Shown: piece by piece, positions 42,440-52,262 of the stretch
Numbering within the stretch: position 1 is the stretch's first letter
Layout of the letters: every line of letters starts with the position of its first letter
Notes under the pieces: model-generated
Seen by the model: only the letters and a program-made list of their open reading frames with translations
Database searches by the model: none
Told to the model about the DNA's origin: nothing
Assembly: GCF_017813365.1 (NCBI RefSeq)
Contig: NZ_JAGIZA010000005.1
Location: forward strand, 248,001 to 312,000
DNA length: 64,000 nt
Source: Roseomonas indoligenes
GTDB lineage: Bacteria > Pseudomonadota > Alphaproteobacteria > Acetobacterales > Acetobacteraceae
Direction: 5' to 3'
Translations under genes and position numbers: made by a program

Positions 42440-42742
42440 TCACCCTTCCAGGAAGACCCGCCAGAGCGCGACCAGCAGCGCCGCCACCGTCCCCAGCACC
42501 GTCACCCAGAGCAGCACGCGCACCGCCATCAGCCGGGTTGCACCGCGCCGCTCCTCCTCGGTCCAGAACTCCTTCGGGGCCTGGGTGTCCCAGGGCGCCT
42601 TCTCGATCCCCGAGAACCGGTTCACCGCAGCCTCGCGCGGCTGGCGGGCGGCCTTCCTGCGGAACGCATTGTCACGGATCGAATGCCGCTGCACGCGCCC
42701 TGAACTCCCTGCCGCACTTCCTGTCTCACGCATCATCAACAT
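42440..42742 (-). CDS. Small membrane-anchored hypothetical protein
   Basis: About 100 aa: a basic, soluble N-terminal part with 'SGIEKAPWDTQAPKEFWTEE' and one C-terminal membrane helix ('VRVLLWVTVLGTVAALLVALW'). Several Met codons between 42742 and 42733 could serve as start, and none has a strong ribosome-binding site. It lies 54 bp downstream of ada on the same strand. Function unknown. Confidence 0.6.
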   Translation of the reverse strand: MLMMRETGSAAGSSGRVQRHSIRDNAFRRKAARQPREAAVNRFSGIEKAPWDTQAPKEFWTEEERRGATRLMAVRVLLWVTVLGTVAALLVALWRVFLEG

Positions 42743-42796
42743 TCGCGCCGGGCGCACAATCCACCGCTGCGTGAGACCGCAGCGCAGCACGCGGTC

Positions 42797-43894
42797 CTAT
42801 CCCGCCGCGTCACTCTCCCGCGCCAGCAGCGCCGCCTTGCGCGCCAGGCCCCAGCGATAGCCGCGCAGCGACCCGTCCCGCCCCACCACGCGATGGCAGG
42901 GCACGGCCAGCGCAACGCCGTTCCCGGCGCAGGCCCGCGCCACCGCCCGCGCACCGCGCGGCAGGCCAAGGTCCCCCGCCAGCGCCGCATAATCCGTGGT
43001 GGTCCCGGGTGGGATGGCCTGCAGCGCCTCCCAGACCCGCCGCTGGAAGGCGGTGCCGCGCAGGTCCAGCGGCAGATCCAGCGCGCCGCGCGGCTCCTCC
43101 ACCCAGCCCAACACCCGCGCCACCGCGGCCCGCGCCGGCTCGTCCGCCGCCTCGATCCGCGCCCGCGGGAAGCGCGCGACAAGGGAGGCGCGCAGCACCG
43201 CTTCGTCGTCGCCCAACTCGATGGCGCAGACGCCGCGCCCGGCCATGCCCACCATCACCAGCCCCAGCGGCCCGGTGCCGAAGGCCACCCGGATCACCTC
43301 CCCGGCACCGCCGCGCCGCGCCGCGCCGGGGGTCATGCCGAGCATCCGCGCCCCGTCCTCATAGACCCGGCTCTCGCTGCCGATCCCCGCTTCCGCCACC
43401 GCATCCGCCACGCGGCCGCCTGAGGCCAGCGCCTCGCCCAGCCGCCGCGCCCGCAGCGCCGCCGCAAAGGCGTGGGGCGTGACCCCAGCGACCTCCCGGA
43501 ACAGGCGCAGGAAATGGTGACGCGCATAGCCTGCCCGTTCCGCCAGAGCGGCAAGGGAGGGGACGGGATCCCCCCCCTCCACCGCCGCTTCGATCGCCGC
43601 GCAGGCCCCGCGCACGGCCGCCGCGTGAATCGCCGCCCGCTCCCCGGCCGGGTCACACCGCAGGCAGGGCCGAAAGCCCGACTTCCCCGCTTCGGCGACG
43701 CTGGAGAAGAACCGCGCATGCCGCCGCAGCGGCGGCCGGGCCGGGCAGCCGAAGCGGCAGACCACCCCCTGGGTGGTCACGCCGTAGAACTGCCCGGGCA
43801 AGGGCTCCCGTCGCAGCAGCGCCTGCCACAGTGCCTCGTCATCCCAGGTGTTGGGGCGGGTGGTGTCGGGGATCAGCTCGGCTGTGTCGCGCAT
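42797..43894 (-). CDS. ada: Ada: methylphosphotriester/O6-methylguanine methyltransferase and activator
   Basis: A 365-aa adaptive-response protein that repairs alkylated DNA by suicidal methyl transfer and activates its own regulon. The N-terminal zinc domain has Cys 46, 50, 77 and 80 (C46 matches E. coli Cys38). The AraC-type HTH lies in 'AALAERAGYARHHFLRLFRE'. The C-terminal methyltransferase has 'GTTTDYAALAGDLGLPRGAR' and the active site 'AVPCHRVVGRDGSLRGYRWG'. ATG 43894 follows AAGG; GTG 43900 is an alternative. Order and length match full Ada. Confidence 0.94.
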   Translation of the reverse strand: MRDTAELIPDTTRPNTWDDEALWQALLRREPLPGQFYGVTTQGVVCRFGCPARPPLRRHARFFSSVAEAGKSGFRPCLRCDPAGERAAIHAAAVRGACAAIEAAVEGGDPVPSLAALAERAGYARHHFLRLFREVAGVTPHAFAAALRARRLGEALASGGRVADAVAEAGIGSESRVYEDGARMLGMTPGAARRGGAGEVIRVAFGTGPLGLVMVGMAGRGVCAIELGDDEAVLRASLVARFPRARIEAADEPARAAVARVLGWVEEPRGALDLPLDLRGTAFQRRVWEALQAIPPGTTTDYAALAGDLGLPRGARAVARACAGNGVALAVPCHRVVGRDGSLRGYRWGLARKAALLARESDAAG

Positions 43895-43972
43895 GGCCAC
43901 CTTCTCCCCCGCCCAGGTCCGAGCCGGCCATCCGGCCGTTGCGCCGGAATGGCGCTTCGGGCCGCGTCGCTT

Positions 43973-44602
43973 CTAGGTCGCGTCGCCCCGGGCCCGCCGC
44001 ACCAGTTCCCGCCGCCGCGCCGCGCCGCCCGGCAGGCGCGGGTTGATCTTCAGCGCCGCGTCGAGGCTCCGCAACGCCCCGGACAGGTCCGCCGCATCCT
44101 CCTGGATGTCCGAGAGGGCGAGCAGCGCCCCGAAATGCCGGGGCTCCAGCCGCAGCGCTTCCCGCAGGTCGGACACGGCCGCCTGCCGCTCCCCGGCAGC
44201 CGCCTGGGCCTGGGCCCGCAGGATCCAGGATTCCGGAAAGTCCGGCTGCAGCGTGATGGCCGCGTCCAGGTCCTCCACGGCCTCCCCGGGCTGGTTCGCC
44301 TCCATCGCCCGCAGCCCCTTACGCAGCAGCAGCCCCACCGCCGGCGTGCCGCCCTCGGCCCAGAGGGACTGAATCCGCGCCTGCAGGGGCGCCGCGACCT
44401 CCTCGCTCGGCGCCTGCGGTAGGGCGTCCAGCAACCGGTCCAGCTCTGCCCGCCGCGCCTCCGCCGCACCGGGCTTCGGCACGGGCACGGCCAGCGGCGG
44501 CACCGCCGGCCCCACCCCCGCCCCGCCACCCGGCACGGGAAGAACCTGCGCCGAAGCCCCTGCCGAGAGCAGCAGCCCTGCCATCACCGCCCAGCGCCTC
44601 AT
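43973..44602 (-). CDS. Periplasmic TPR-repeat protein
   Basis: A 209-aa protein with signal peptide (MRRWAVMAGLLLSAGASAQV), a Pro-rich linker, and about three TPR-like helix pairs ('KGLRAMEANQPGEAVEDLDA', 'ESWILRAQAQAAAGERQAAV', 'ALLALSDIQEDAADLSGALR'). It would be a periplasmic protein-interaction module. ATG 44602 has GGGAGAGGG upstream. It lies 62 bp after glcF on the same strand. No specific role is evident. Confidence 0.78.
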   Translation of the reverse strand: MRRWAVMAGLLLSAGASAQVLPVPGGGAGVGPAVPPLAVPVPKPGAAEARRAELDRLLDALPQAPSEEVAAPLQARIQSLWAEGGTPAVGLLLRKGLRAMEANQPGEAVEDLDAAITLQPDFPESWILRAQAQAAAGERQAAVSDLREALRLEPRHFGALLALSDIQEDAADLSGALRSLDAALKINPRLPGGAARRRELVRRARGDAT

Positions 44603-44664
44603 CCGCCCTCTCCCGCAGCGATCACGCGCCGAAGATGGGGCCGCCCGCCCGGTCCCGCCAACCC

Positions 44665-46014
44665 TCAGGCCACGGACGACGCTTCCGCGGGTGCATTCAC
44701 CGCCCCGCGCAGCCCCGCCACGGCCGCCGGCGCCGGCCCGCCCGCCATCCAATCCAGCAGCTCCACCGTATGCGCCACCGGCATCCCGCCGCCGAGCTGC
44801 GTCAGGCAGCCGATATTGCCGGAGGCGATGAGCTCCGCCCCGGTGGCGGCCAGATGGTCCAGCTTGCGCTCGCGCAGCCGCCCCGCGATCTCCGGCTGCA
44901 GGATGTTGTAGGTGCCCGCGCTGCCGCAGCAGAGATGCGCCTCCGCCGGCACTCGCACGTCGAACCCCGCCCGCTCCAGCAGCGCCTTCGGCACGCCCGT
45001 GATCCGCTGTCCGTGCTGCAATGAGCAGGCGGCGTGGTAGGCCACCGCGATCCCCGGCCTCTCCCGCGTGGGGGCGTAGCGAAAGGCCTCCAGCACCTCG
45101 GACACGTCCTTCGCCAGCTCCGCCACCAGCGCCGCCTTGTCGCGCAATGCCGGCTCGGCCTCGCGGAACATGTGGCCGTAATCCTTCACCGTGGTGCCGC
45201 AGCCCGAGGCGTTCACGACGATCGCGTCCAGCCCTTCCCCGCGCGCCTCGGCCGCCCAGGCCTCGATGTTGCGCCGGGCCTGGGCGTGGGAGGAACCCTG
45301 CCGTCCCATGTGATGCGTCAGCGCGCCGCAGCAGCCCTGCCCGGCCGTCACAACCACCTCGATCCCCATCCGCGTCAGCAGGCGGATCGTCGCCTCGTTG
45401 ATGGAGGGCGCCAGCACCGTCTGCGCGCAGCCCGTCAGCAGCGCCACGCGCCCGCGCCGCGGTCCCTGCGCGCGGTGCACGGTGGGCTTCGCGGATTCCC
45501 CGGGCTCCGGCACGGCCTCCGGCGCCAGGTCCAGCATTGCCCGCAACCGCCTGGCCGTCATGGAGGTCCCGCCGAACAGCCCGCGCAGCGGCCGCGCCAG
45601 CCGGGCCCCGGCCAGCGCCGCGCGAAACAGCCGGGGACGCGGCAGGACCAGCGCCAGCACGGCGCGGATCGCCCGCTCCATCAGCGGCCGGCTGTAGGTC
45701 TTCTCGATATGGCTCCGCGCGTGGTCCACCAGGTGCATGTAGTTCACGCCGCTCGGGCAGGTCGTCATGCAGGACAGGCAGGAAAGGCAGCGGTCCACGT
45801 GCCGCACCTCCTCCTCACGCGCCGCGCGGCCGGATTCCAGCATGTCCTTGATGAGGTAGATGCGCCCGCGCGGGCTATCCAGCTCGTCGCCCAGCAGCAC
45901 GAAGGTCGGGCAGGTCGCCGTGCAGAAGCCGCAATGCACGCAGGTCCGCAGGATGCCGTTCGACTCCCGGATATCGGGATCCGCGAGTTGCGCCGCCGTG
46001 AACTCGGTCTTCAT
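44665..46014 (-). CDS. glcF: Glycolate oxidase iron-sulfur subunit
   Basis: A 449-aa protein with two 4Fe-4S ferredoxin motifs (Cys 25/28/31/35 and Cys 76/79/82/86) and two CCG cysteine-rich domains ('[18 protein letters not shown]' and '[17 protein letters not shown]'). Together these define GlcF, which passes electrons from the flavin subunits GlcD/GlcE of glycolate oxidase to the respiratory chain. ATG 46014 gives the normal N-terminus. No glcD or glcE gene lies beside it, which is unusual. A related lactate- or glycerol-3-phosphate-oxidising complex remains possible. Confidence 0.88.
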   Translation of the reverse strand: MKTEFTAAQLADPDIRESNGILRTCVHCGFCTATCPTFVLLGDELDSPRGRIYLIKDMLESGRAAREEEVRHVDRCLSCLSCMTTCPSGVNYMHLVDHARSHIEKTYSRPLMERAIRAVLALVLPRPRLFRAALAGARLARPLRGLFGGTSMTARRLRAMLDLAPEAVPEPGESAKPTVHRAQGPRRGRVALLTGCAQTVLAPSINEATIRLLTRMGIEVVVTAGQGCCGALTHHMGRQGSSHAQARRNIEAWAAEARGEGLDAIVVNASGCGTTVKDYGHMFREAEPALRDKAALVAELAKDVSEVLEAFRYAPTRERPGIAVAYHAACSLQHGQRITGVPKALLERAGFDVRVPAEAHLCCGSAGTYNILQPEIAGRLRERKLDHLAATGAELIASGNIGCLTQLGGGMPVAHTVELLDWMAGGPAPAAVAGLRGAVNAPAEASSVA

Positions 46015-46143
46015 CCGTTTCCCCGCCCGACAAAATATTACGGGCGCAACTGGCGCCCCGCACACCCCGTTCTACCCACACTAGAACAGAACCGGCCCAA
46101 CCCCCAAGAACCGGGCCCCGAACACCAGGATCAACGCAAGACC

Positions 46144-46359
46144 ATGCCCACGATCCCCCTCCAGGACGCCCGTCCCGCGCAGCCGGATCCGGAGCGCCTC
46201 GGCCCCGTCGAAGCCCGCCGGCAGTCCGTGCTGCTGGCCACGCCGGGCCGGACTGGCGGCCGCTACCCCGGCGATGGCGGCCGCTCCCTTCCCGTGGGCG
46301 GCGGCCTCAACCTGCGTCATGCCGGTCGCCAGGCCCCCTGGCGACAGGAAGAGCGCTGA
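46144..46359 (+). CDS. Possible small hypothetical protein, 71 aa
   Basis: A 71-aa frame ([20 protein letters not shown]...) rich in Arg, Gly and Pro, with GC-rich third codon positions. It has no recognisable domain and only GCAAG before the ATG. It lies in an otherwise gene-free stretch (46015-46537). It may be a real small protein or chance; nothing else is visible there. Confidence 0.3.
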   Translation: MPTIPLQDARPAQPDPERLGPVEARRQSVLLATPGRTGGRYPGDGGRSLPVGGGLNLRHAGRQAPWRQEER

Positions 46360-46537
46360 ACCGCCGCCCTGCCCGGAGCAGGGCACAAGCCCGCGGACAA
46401 ACGCATTCTCCGCTACTCCCGGCAATCCAGGTTAGCGGCTCCACCCGCCATTTCCGGTGATCCTCCGCCGTCCGGTCCAGCGGCGCAGGTTCTGCCCGCC
46501 GCGTCCGACATCGCTCTCGTCCCCGCGGAGGATCGCA

Positions 46538-46927
46538 ATGCGCTTCATACCAACCCGTGTGCACGGCATCACGGACTACCTCGCCGGCATCGTCCTGTTT
46601 GGCGCGCCCTGGGTTCTCGGCTTCACCGACAATGCCGCCGCGCACTGGACACTTTCCGGCGCCGGCCTGCTCCTCATCATCAGCGCCCTGATGACGGATT
46701 TCGAGGTCGGCCTCGTCGGTATGATCCCGATGCCGCTGCATCTCGGCCTGGATCTCGTCGTCGGCGTCCTGCTGGTGGCCTCGCCCTGGCTCCTTGGCTT
46801 CTCAGACCGGGTCTGGCTACCGCACGTCATCTTCGGCGCCTTCGAGATCGTCGCGAGCCTGACCACCCGGACGCAGCCCCGCGAGTCACTTCAATCGCCG
46901 GCCATGCAAACACGGCCCCGTGCCTGA
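46538..46927 (+). CDS. SPW-repeat membrane protein
   Basis: A 129-aa membrane protein with four predicted helices and two copies of the SPW-type repeat ('GIVLFGAPWVLGFTDNAAAH' and 'GVLLVASPWLLGFSDRVWLP'). Members are small integral membrane proteins of unknown role. ATG 46538 has GGAGG 7 bp upstream. It converges with purA and its stop lies 34 bp from the purA stop. Confidence 0.82.
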   Translation: MRFIPTRVHGITDYLAGIVLFGAPWVLGFTDNAAAHWTLSGAGLLLIISALMTDFEVGLVGMIPMPLHLGLDLVVGVLLVASPWLLGFSDRVWLPHVIFGAFEIVASLTTRTQPRESLQSPAMQTRPRA

Positions 46928-46961
46928 CGGGTGGCGCCTGGTCGGCGCCCCCCGCCCCTCC

Positions 46962-48251
46962 TCACCCCGCGAAGGGGTCGGAAACGGTGATGGTGTCGTC
47001 GCGCTCAGGGCTGGTGGAGAGCAACGTCACCGGCGCCTCCACCAGTTCCTCGATGCGGCGCACGTACTTGATCGCCTGCGCCGGCAGCTCCGCCCAGCTC
47101 CGCGCCCCGCGCGTGGAACCGGACCAGCCCTCGATCGTCTCATAGACCGGCTTCGCCGCCGCCTGCGCCGCCATGGCGGAGGGGAGTCGCCTGAAGCGCT
47201 CGCCGTTGATCTCGTAGCCCGTGCAGATCTTCAGCTCCGGCAGCCCGTCGAGCACGTCGAGCTTTGTCAGTACGAGGCCCTGCACGCCGCCCACCTTCAC
47301 CGCCTGCCGCACCAAGCAGGCATCGAACCAGCCGCAGCGACGGGGGCGGCCCGTGACCGTGCCGAACTCATGCCCGCGCTCGCCCAGCAGCTTGCCCGTA
47401 TCGTCGAACAGCTCCGTCGGGAAAGGGCCGGATCCCACGCGCGTCGTGTAGGCCTTCGCGATCCCCAGCACGTTCCCGATGGCGTGCGGGCCGATCCCCG
47501 CGCCCGCCGCCGCATTGCCGGCCACCGTGTTGGAGGAGGTGACATAGGGGAAGGTCCCGTGGTCCACGTCCAGCATCACTGCCTGCGCGCCCTCGAACAG
47601 CACCCGCTTGCCCTCGGTCCGCGCGGTGTCGAGCCGCTCCCACACCGCCTCCATGAAGGGAAGAAGCTTCGGCGCCCAGCCGAGGATCTTCTCCATCAGC
47701 TCGGCCTTCTCGAACTCCGGCGCACCCAGCCCGCGCAGCAGCGAATTGTGGTGCAGCAGCAGCTCGTCCAGCTTGCGGGAGACCGTCTCCGGCTCCGCCA
47801 GGTCGCAGAGCCGGATGGAGCGCCGGCCCACCTTGTCCTCATAGGCCGGGCCGATGCCGCGGCCGGTCGTGCCGATCTTGTCGCCACCGCGCGCCGTCTC
47901 GCGCGCCTTGTCCAGCGCCGGGTGCAGCGGCAGGATCAGCGGCGTGTTCTCCGCGATCCGCAGGTTCTCCGGCGTGACGCTCAGTCCCTGCGCCGTCACC
48001 TTCGCGATCTCGCCCAGCAGCGCGTCAGGGTCCAGCACCACACCGTTGCCGATAATGCCCAGCTTCCCGCGCACCACGCCGGAGGGCAGAAGGCTCAGCT
48101 TGTAGGTCTGGTTCCCCACCACCAGCGTATGGCCGGCGTTATGCCCGCCCTGGAAGCGCACCACGATGTCGGCGCGGCTGGCGAGCCAGTCCACCACCTT
48201 GCCCTTGCCCTCGTCACCCCACTGGGCGCCGATGATGGCGACATTGGCCAC
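46962..48251 (-). CDS. purA: Adenylosuccinate synthetase
   Basis: A 429-aa enzyme joining IMP and aspartate with GTP, the first committed step to AMP. It has the N-terminal P-loop-like '[20 protein letters not shown]', the catalytic '[11 protein letters not shown]', '[19 protein letters not shown]', '[20 protein letters not shown]' and the C-terminal '[19 protein letters not shown]'. GTG 48251 follows AAAAGGAG. It lies 4 bp after hisZ, an arrangement common in alphaproteobacteria. Confidence 0.97.
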   Translation of the reverse strand: MANVAIIGAQWGDEGKGKVVDWLASRADIVVRFQGGHNAGHTLVVGNQTYKLSLLPSGVVRGKLGIIGNGVVLDPDALLGEIAKVTAQGLSVTPENLRIAENTPLILPLHPALDKARETARGGDKIGTTGRGIGPAYEDKVGRRSIRLCDLAEPETVSRKLDELLLHHNSLLRGLGAPEFEKAELMEKILGWAPKLLPFMEAVWERLDTARTEGKRVLFEGAQAVMLDVDHGTFPYVTSSNTVAGNAAAGAGIGPHAIGNVLGIAKAYTTRVGSGPFPTELFDDTGKLLGERGHEFGTVTGRPRRCGWFDACLVRQAVKVGGVQGLVLTKLDVLDGLPELKICTGYEINGERFRRLPSAMAAQAAAKPVYETIEGWSGSTRGARSWAELPAQAIKYVRRIEELVEAPVTLLSTSPERDDTITVSDPFAG

Positions 48252-48255
48252 GGCC

Positions 48256-49407
48256 CTACTCCTTTTCCAGCGCCACGGGCCTATCGCCGCGCAGCTCATG
48301 CGTGCAGCCCAGCGCACGCGCATCATCGGCGGAGGACAGCGCCGCCACCGTTATCCACCCCTCGCCCCGCAGCCTCGCGGCCACGGAAGGATCATGCCCA
48401 TCCGGCAGGAACACCCGGTCCGCCGCCGGCCCCGCCGGCGCCGCGCGCAGCGCCGCGTCGGGATAGAGGCTCAGGCCCGTCGCCGGTTCCTCGCCGCTCA
48501 TGTAGCGCCCGCCGCGCCCCAACTCTCCCGTGCGGCCCGGCCCATAGAGGGTGAACGCCACCCCCGTATGATAGCGGAAGCCCCGGAACTCCACCGGGTC
48601 CAGCGTGATCCGCAGCCCCGGCAGACGCCGCCGCAGCGCCGCCACCACGTCGGCGGCATTGTCCGCGATCCGCCGCGGCACCTCCGGCAACGGCGCAGCG
48701 CGCAGCGCGGCCAGGGCCCCGTCCGCCGGCCCGGCCGCGGCCAGAAGCCCCGTCAGGAAGATCGCCGGCGGCCCCGCGGCCTCGGCCAGCACGGCCACCT
48801 CCGCCGCATCCTTGCGGTCCAGCGCCCTCGCCAGCCGCTGCCGGGCCGCGCCTTCCAGCCCCGCCGCGTCCAGCAGCGCGGGCGACATGGCCGGCAGCGT
48901 GATGTCCAGCGCCACGTCGGAGATCCCGGCCGCCGCCAGCGCCTCCACGCCCAGGGCAGCGGCCTCCGCATCCGCCTCCGCACTGTCCACGCCGATCAGC
49001 TCCACGCCGAGCTGCGGCAGCTGCCGCGCGGGCGCGATCTGCGTGCCGCGCACCCGCAGCACCTGCCCGGCATAGGAGAGCCGAAGCGGCCGCGGCGCCC
49101 CGCCCAGCCGCGTGGCCGCGATCCGCGCCACCTGCGGCGTGGTATCCGCCCGAAGGCCCATCATGCGCTGGGAAACCGGGTCCATCAGCCGGAAGGTCTG
49201 GTCGGCCAGCGCGGCGCCCGAACCGGTCAGAAGCCCTTCCTCGAACTCCAGCAACGGCGGCTTCACCCGCTCGTACCCGTGGGAAGCGAAGACGGCCATC
49301 ATCGCCTCCACCAGCGCCGCCTCCCGCGCCGCCTCGGGCGGAAGCAGGTCGGAGAGGCCGGCTGGCAGCAGGGCCGGGTTCGCGGAAAAGGGCTCGTCGT
49401 CAGTCAT
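48256..49407 (-). CDS. hisZ: ATP phosphoribosyltransferase regulatory subunit
   Basis: A 383-aa HisRS-like paralogue that works with short-form HisG in the first step of histidine synthesis. It begins '[20 protein letters not shown]', has a motif-2-like '[19 protein letters not shown]', and a C-terminal '[20 protein letters not shown]'. It lacks the anticodon-binding domain, as expected for HisZ. ATG 49407 has only a weak ribosome-binding site. purA follows 4 bp after its stop. Confidence 0.9.
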   Translation of the reverse strand: MTDDEPFSANPALLPAGLSDLLPPEAAREAALVEAMMAVFASHGYERVKPPLLEFEEGLLTGSGAALADQTFRLMDPVSQRMMGLRADTTPQVARIAATRLGGAPRPLRLSYAGQVLRVRGTQIAPARQLPQLGVELIGVDSAEADAEAAALGVEALAAAGISDVALDITLPAMSPALLDAAGLEGAARQRLARALDRKDAAEVAVLAEAAGPPAIFLTGLLAAAGPADGALAALRAAPLPEVPRRIADNAADVVAALRRRLPGLRITLDPVEFRGFRYHTGVAFTLYGPGRTGELGRGGRYMSGEEPATGLSLYPDAALRAAPAGPAADRVFLPDGHDPSVAARLRGEGWITVAALSSADDARALGCTHELRGDRPVALEKE

Positions 49408-49616
49408 TAAAAGGTTGGGGCATGACGGAGGGCGGGACGCTCGCGGCTTTTTCGCGCGGTGAATGGCAGCGCAGGCCCCGCGCCGCAACCCCGCCGCCCG
49501 CTGGCCTGCTCCGCCCCGGGCCCAGGGCGGGGCCGGAACCCGGCCCGGTGCCCCTGTCACAGGCCCCAGGCCGGCGCGCGCGGCAACCGCCGATCTCAGC
49601 TCCACGTTGCCGAGGC

Positions 49617-50138
49617 ATGATGCGCGCCTTTCACCTCGCCCTGCCCTTCCTCGTTCTCGCGGCCTGCAGCGACGACCGCGCCCTGAACGACGTCATCCCC
49701 GTCGCCGACCGGCTGCGCGAGCCCGCCCGCGCCGCACCCTTCGAGTACGGCAGGCCCGGCTGGATCCAGGGCAGCCCCGCCCGCGCCGCCGGGGCCGCGA
49801 GCGAGATCGAGGCCTTCGCGGACGCGGCGGAGAACGACCCGCTCTGGACCCATCCCCGCGACCCCGTCCTCCTGCCCCGGCTCCAGATCGCCCGCCGCGA
49901 GTTCCGGGAGGCGCTCGGCGTCTCCCCCCGCGTGCCCTCCGCGATTGCCGCCCGCGCCTTCGCCGGCGCAACGGCCGCGCTGAACCGGGGGGACGAGCCC
50001 GGCGCGGTCGCCGCCCTGGCCCCGGTCGGCGGCGCCGCAACCCTCGCCCGCCTCTCCAGCCTCCCCCGCCTTCCGCGGGTGGAGGAGGCCGCCCATGCCG
50101 TCGCGAACGAGGTGAACGGGCGCGGCCGCAACCGTTAG
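49617..50138 (+). CDS. Hypothetical lipoprotein
   Basis: A 173-aa protein. The signal peptide ends in the lipobox LAAC ('FLVLAACSDDRALND'), so it is likely lipid-anchored in the envelope. The rest is Ala/Arg-rich and predicted helical, without a family I recognise. ATG codons at 49617 and 49620 follow CGAGG. The 209-bp gap upstream to hisZ is GC-rich and I saw no promoter elements in it. The TPR-glycosyltransferase gene follows after 51 bp. Confidence 0.7.
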   Translation: MMRAFHLALPFLVLAACSDDRALNDVIPVADRLREPARAAPFEYGRPGWIQGSPARAAGAASEIEAFADAAENDPLWTHPRDPVLLPRLQIARREFREALGVSPRVPSAIAARAFAGATAALNRGDEPGAVAALAPVGGAATLARLSSLPRLPRVEEAAHAVANEVNGRGRNR

Positions 50139-50189
50139 TTCACCATTCCCGGCGCATCCTCCGGCAGGCCACGAAGGCCGGAGGATGCC

Positions 50190-52259
50190 ATGACGGAAAC
50201 CCTCGCCGCATCGTCGCCGGGCACCCTGGTGGCCCGCGCCCTCGCCATGCATCGGGACGGCGACCTCGCGGGGGCCGAGCCGCTGTACCGCGCCGTCCTC
50301 GCCTCCCATCCCCGGCATTTCGGCGCCCTCCACCTCCTGGGCCTGCTGCGCGCCATGGCGGGCGACCCCGCGGGCGCCGTACCTCTCCTTGAGGCGGCGG
50401 TGGCGGCGGATCCGCGCCACGGCTTCGTGCACAACAATCTCGGCAACGCGCTGGTGGAGCTGGACCGCGGGGAGGAGGCGCTGGAGTCCTTCGACCGCGC
50501 CCTTGCCCTCGCCCCGGACATGCCAGAGGCCCGGGTCGGCCGGGGCAACGCGCTGCAGGCCCTGAACCGCCATGCCGAGGCCCTGGCGGAGCTCGACAGG
50601 GCCGCCGCTCGGGGCTGCGACATGGCGGAACTGCACAACAACCGCGGCAATGCCCTGCGCGGCCTGAAGCGCCCTGCGGAGGCCCTGGCCGCCTACGACG
50701 CCGCCCTTCTCCGCAATCCCGCCTACCCCGCCGCCCATGCCAACCGCGCCACCGCCCTGGTGGACCTGGATCGCGATGCCGAGGCGCTGGCGAGCGTGGC
50801 CATCGCCCTCGCCCTCGGCCCGGGTGACCCGGGCTCCCTGAACACCCAGGGCGTTGCCTTCCGCGCCCTGAAGCGGCCTGAGGAGGCGCTGGCGAGCTTC
50901 GACGCCGCGCTGGCCGCCGATCCCCGCCACCCCAATGCCCATGCGGGCCGCGCCGCTGCCCTTTGCGACCTCGGCCGCCATGAGGAGGCGCTGGCGAGCG
51001 CCGATTCCGCCCTCGCCGTCTCCGCCGGAGTCGCCGCGCACCGCAACCGGGCGGCCACCCTGGCCCTGCTCGGCCGGCACGCAGAGGCCGAGGAGGCGGA
51101 TGGCGCCGCGCTCCGCGCCGATCCCGGCTGCGCCGAGGCCTGGAACGGCCGCGGCAACGCCCTGACGGAGATGGGCCGCTTCGAGGAGGCGCTTGAATGC
51201 CTCGACCGCGCGGAGGCGCTGTACCCGGGCAGCCGCAGCATCCCCTACAACCGCGGCAACGCGATGCGCGGCCTGAACCGCCACCGCGACGCCATCGCCT
51301 GCTTCCAGGCCGCGCTGGCAATCGATCCGGACTTCGCCGATGCTCGCTGGAACGAGGCGCTGAGCCGGCTGGCCCTCGGCGAGCTGGAAGCGGGCTTCGC
51401 CGGCTACGAGTGGCGATGGCGCCGCAAGGGCAACCGGCCGCACCGCTACGCTGTCTCCCCCCTATGGCGCGGCGAGCGGATGGAGGGCCGTAACCTTTTC
51501 CTCCACGCGGAGCAGGGTCTGGGCGACACGATCCAGATGTCTCGCTACGTGCCCCTGGCAGCCGCGCGCGGGGCGCGGGTTGTTCTGCAGGTGCAGCGCC
51601 CCCTCTTCCCGCTGCTCGACGGCCTTCCCGGCGTGGCGGAGCTGATCGGGCCCGACGATCCCGCCCCGCCCCACGCCGCCCAGTGCCCGCTGCTCAGCCT
51701 TCCCATGGCCTTCGGCGCGGTGATCCCCCCGCCGGTGCCCCTCCCCGTCGATCCCGCCCGGGCCGCCGCCTGGGACATGGCCCTTCCGCGCGGGGTTCTC
51801 CGCCTGGGCATCGCCTGCTCCGGCAACCCCCAGCACCTCGGGGACCGTCACCGTTCCATCCCGCTCGCCCTGTTCGCGCCCTTGCTCGGCCCGCGCGTGC
51901 AGGGCTTTCTGGTCCAGACAGAGTTGCGCGCCGCGGACGAACCCTTCCTCGCCGCTACGCCCGGCCTTACCGACCTGCGCCCGCACCTGACGAGTTTCAC
52001 CGAGACCGCCGCCGCGCTGGAAGCGATGGACGCGGTGGTCTGCGTGGACACCAGCGTGGCGCATCTCGCCGGCGCGCTGGACCGCCCCGTCCACCTCCTC
52101 CTGCCGGACCTGGCCGACTGGCGCTGGATGCTCGATCGCTCGGACACGCCCTGGTACCCCGGCATGCGCCTGCACCGCCGCGGCCGGAACGATCCGTGGG
52201 AGGCGGTGATCGCCAGGATCGCCGCCACCCTGGCGCCCACCGCTGCCTTGGCAGCCTAG
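50190..52259 (+). CDS. TPR-repeat protein with C-terminal glycosyltransferase-like domain
   Basis: A 689-aa protein: about a dozen 34-residue TPR units across residues 10-400, many containing 'NNRGNALRGLKRPAEAL'-like helices, and a C-terminal domain (about 420-680) with 'FLHAEQGLGDTIQMSRYVPL' and 'AMDAVVCVDTSVAHLAGALD'. That domain is typical of the GT9/GT41-like part of bacterial TPR proteins. Such proteins may glycosylate flagellin or other proteins, or have lost activity. No signal peptide. It converges on an MFS gene with 3 bp between stops. Confidence 0.82.
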   Translation: MTETLAASSPGTLVARALAMHRDGDLAGAEPLYRAVLASHPRHFGALHLLGLLRAMAGDPAGAVPLLEAAVAADPRHGFVHNNLGNALVELDRGEEALESFDRALALAPDMPEARVGRGNALQALNRHAEALAELDRAAARGCDMAELHNNRGNALRGLKRPAEALAAYDAALLRNPAYPAAHANRATALVDLDRDAEALASVAIALALGPGDPGSLNTQGVAFRALKRPEEALASFDAALAADPRHPNAHAGRAAALCDLGRHEEALASADSALAVSAGVAAHRNRAATLALLGRHAEAEEADGAALRADPGCAEAWNGRGNALTEMGRFEEALECLDRAEALYPGSRSIPYNRGNAMRGLNRHRDAIACFQAALAIDPDFADARWNEALSRLALGELEAGFAGYEWRWRRKGNRPHRYAVSPLWRGERMEGRNLFLHAEQGLGDTIQMSRYVPLAAARGARVVLQVQRPLFPLLDGLPGVAELIGPDDPAPPHAAQCPLLSLPMAFGAVIPPPVPLPVDPARAAAWDMALPRGVLRLGIACSGNPQHLGDRHRSIPLALFAPLLGPRVQGFLVQTELRAADEPFLAATPGLTDLRPHLTSFTETAAALEAMDAVVCVDTSVAHLAGALDRPVHLLLPDLADWRWMLDRSDTPWYPGMRLHRRGRNDPWEAVIARIAATLAPTAALAA

Positions 52260-52262
52260 GGA

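Noticed and set aside
49422-49616. N-terminal extension of the lipoprotein frame
   Set aside because: The extra 65 residues are Pro/Arg-rich and would destroy the signal peptide and lipobox that begin at 49617.
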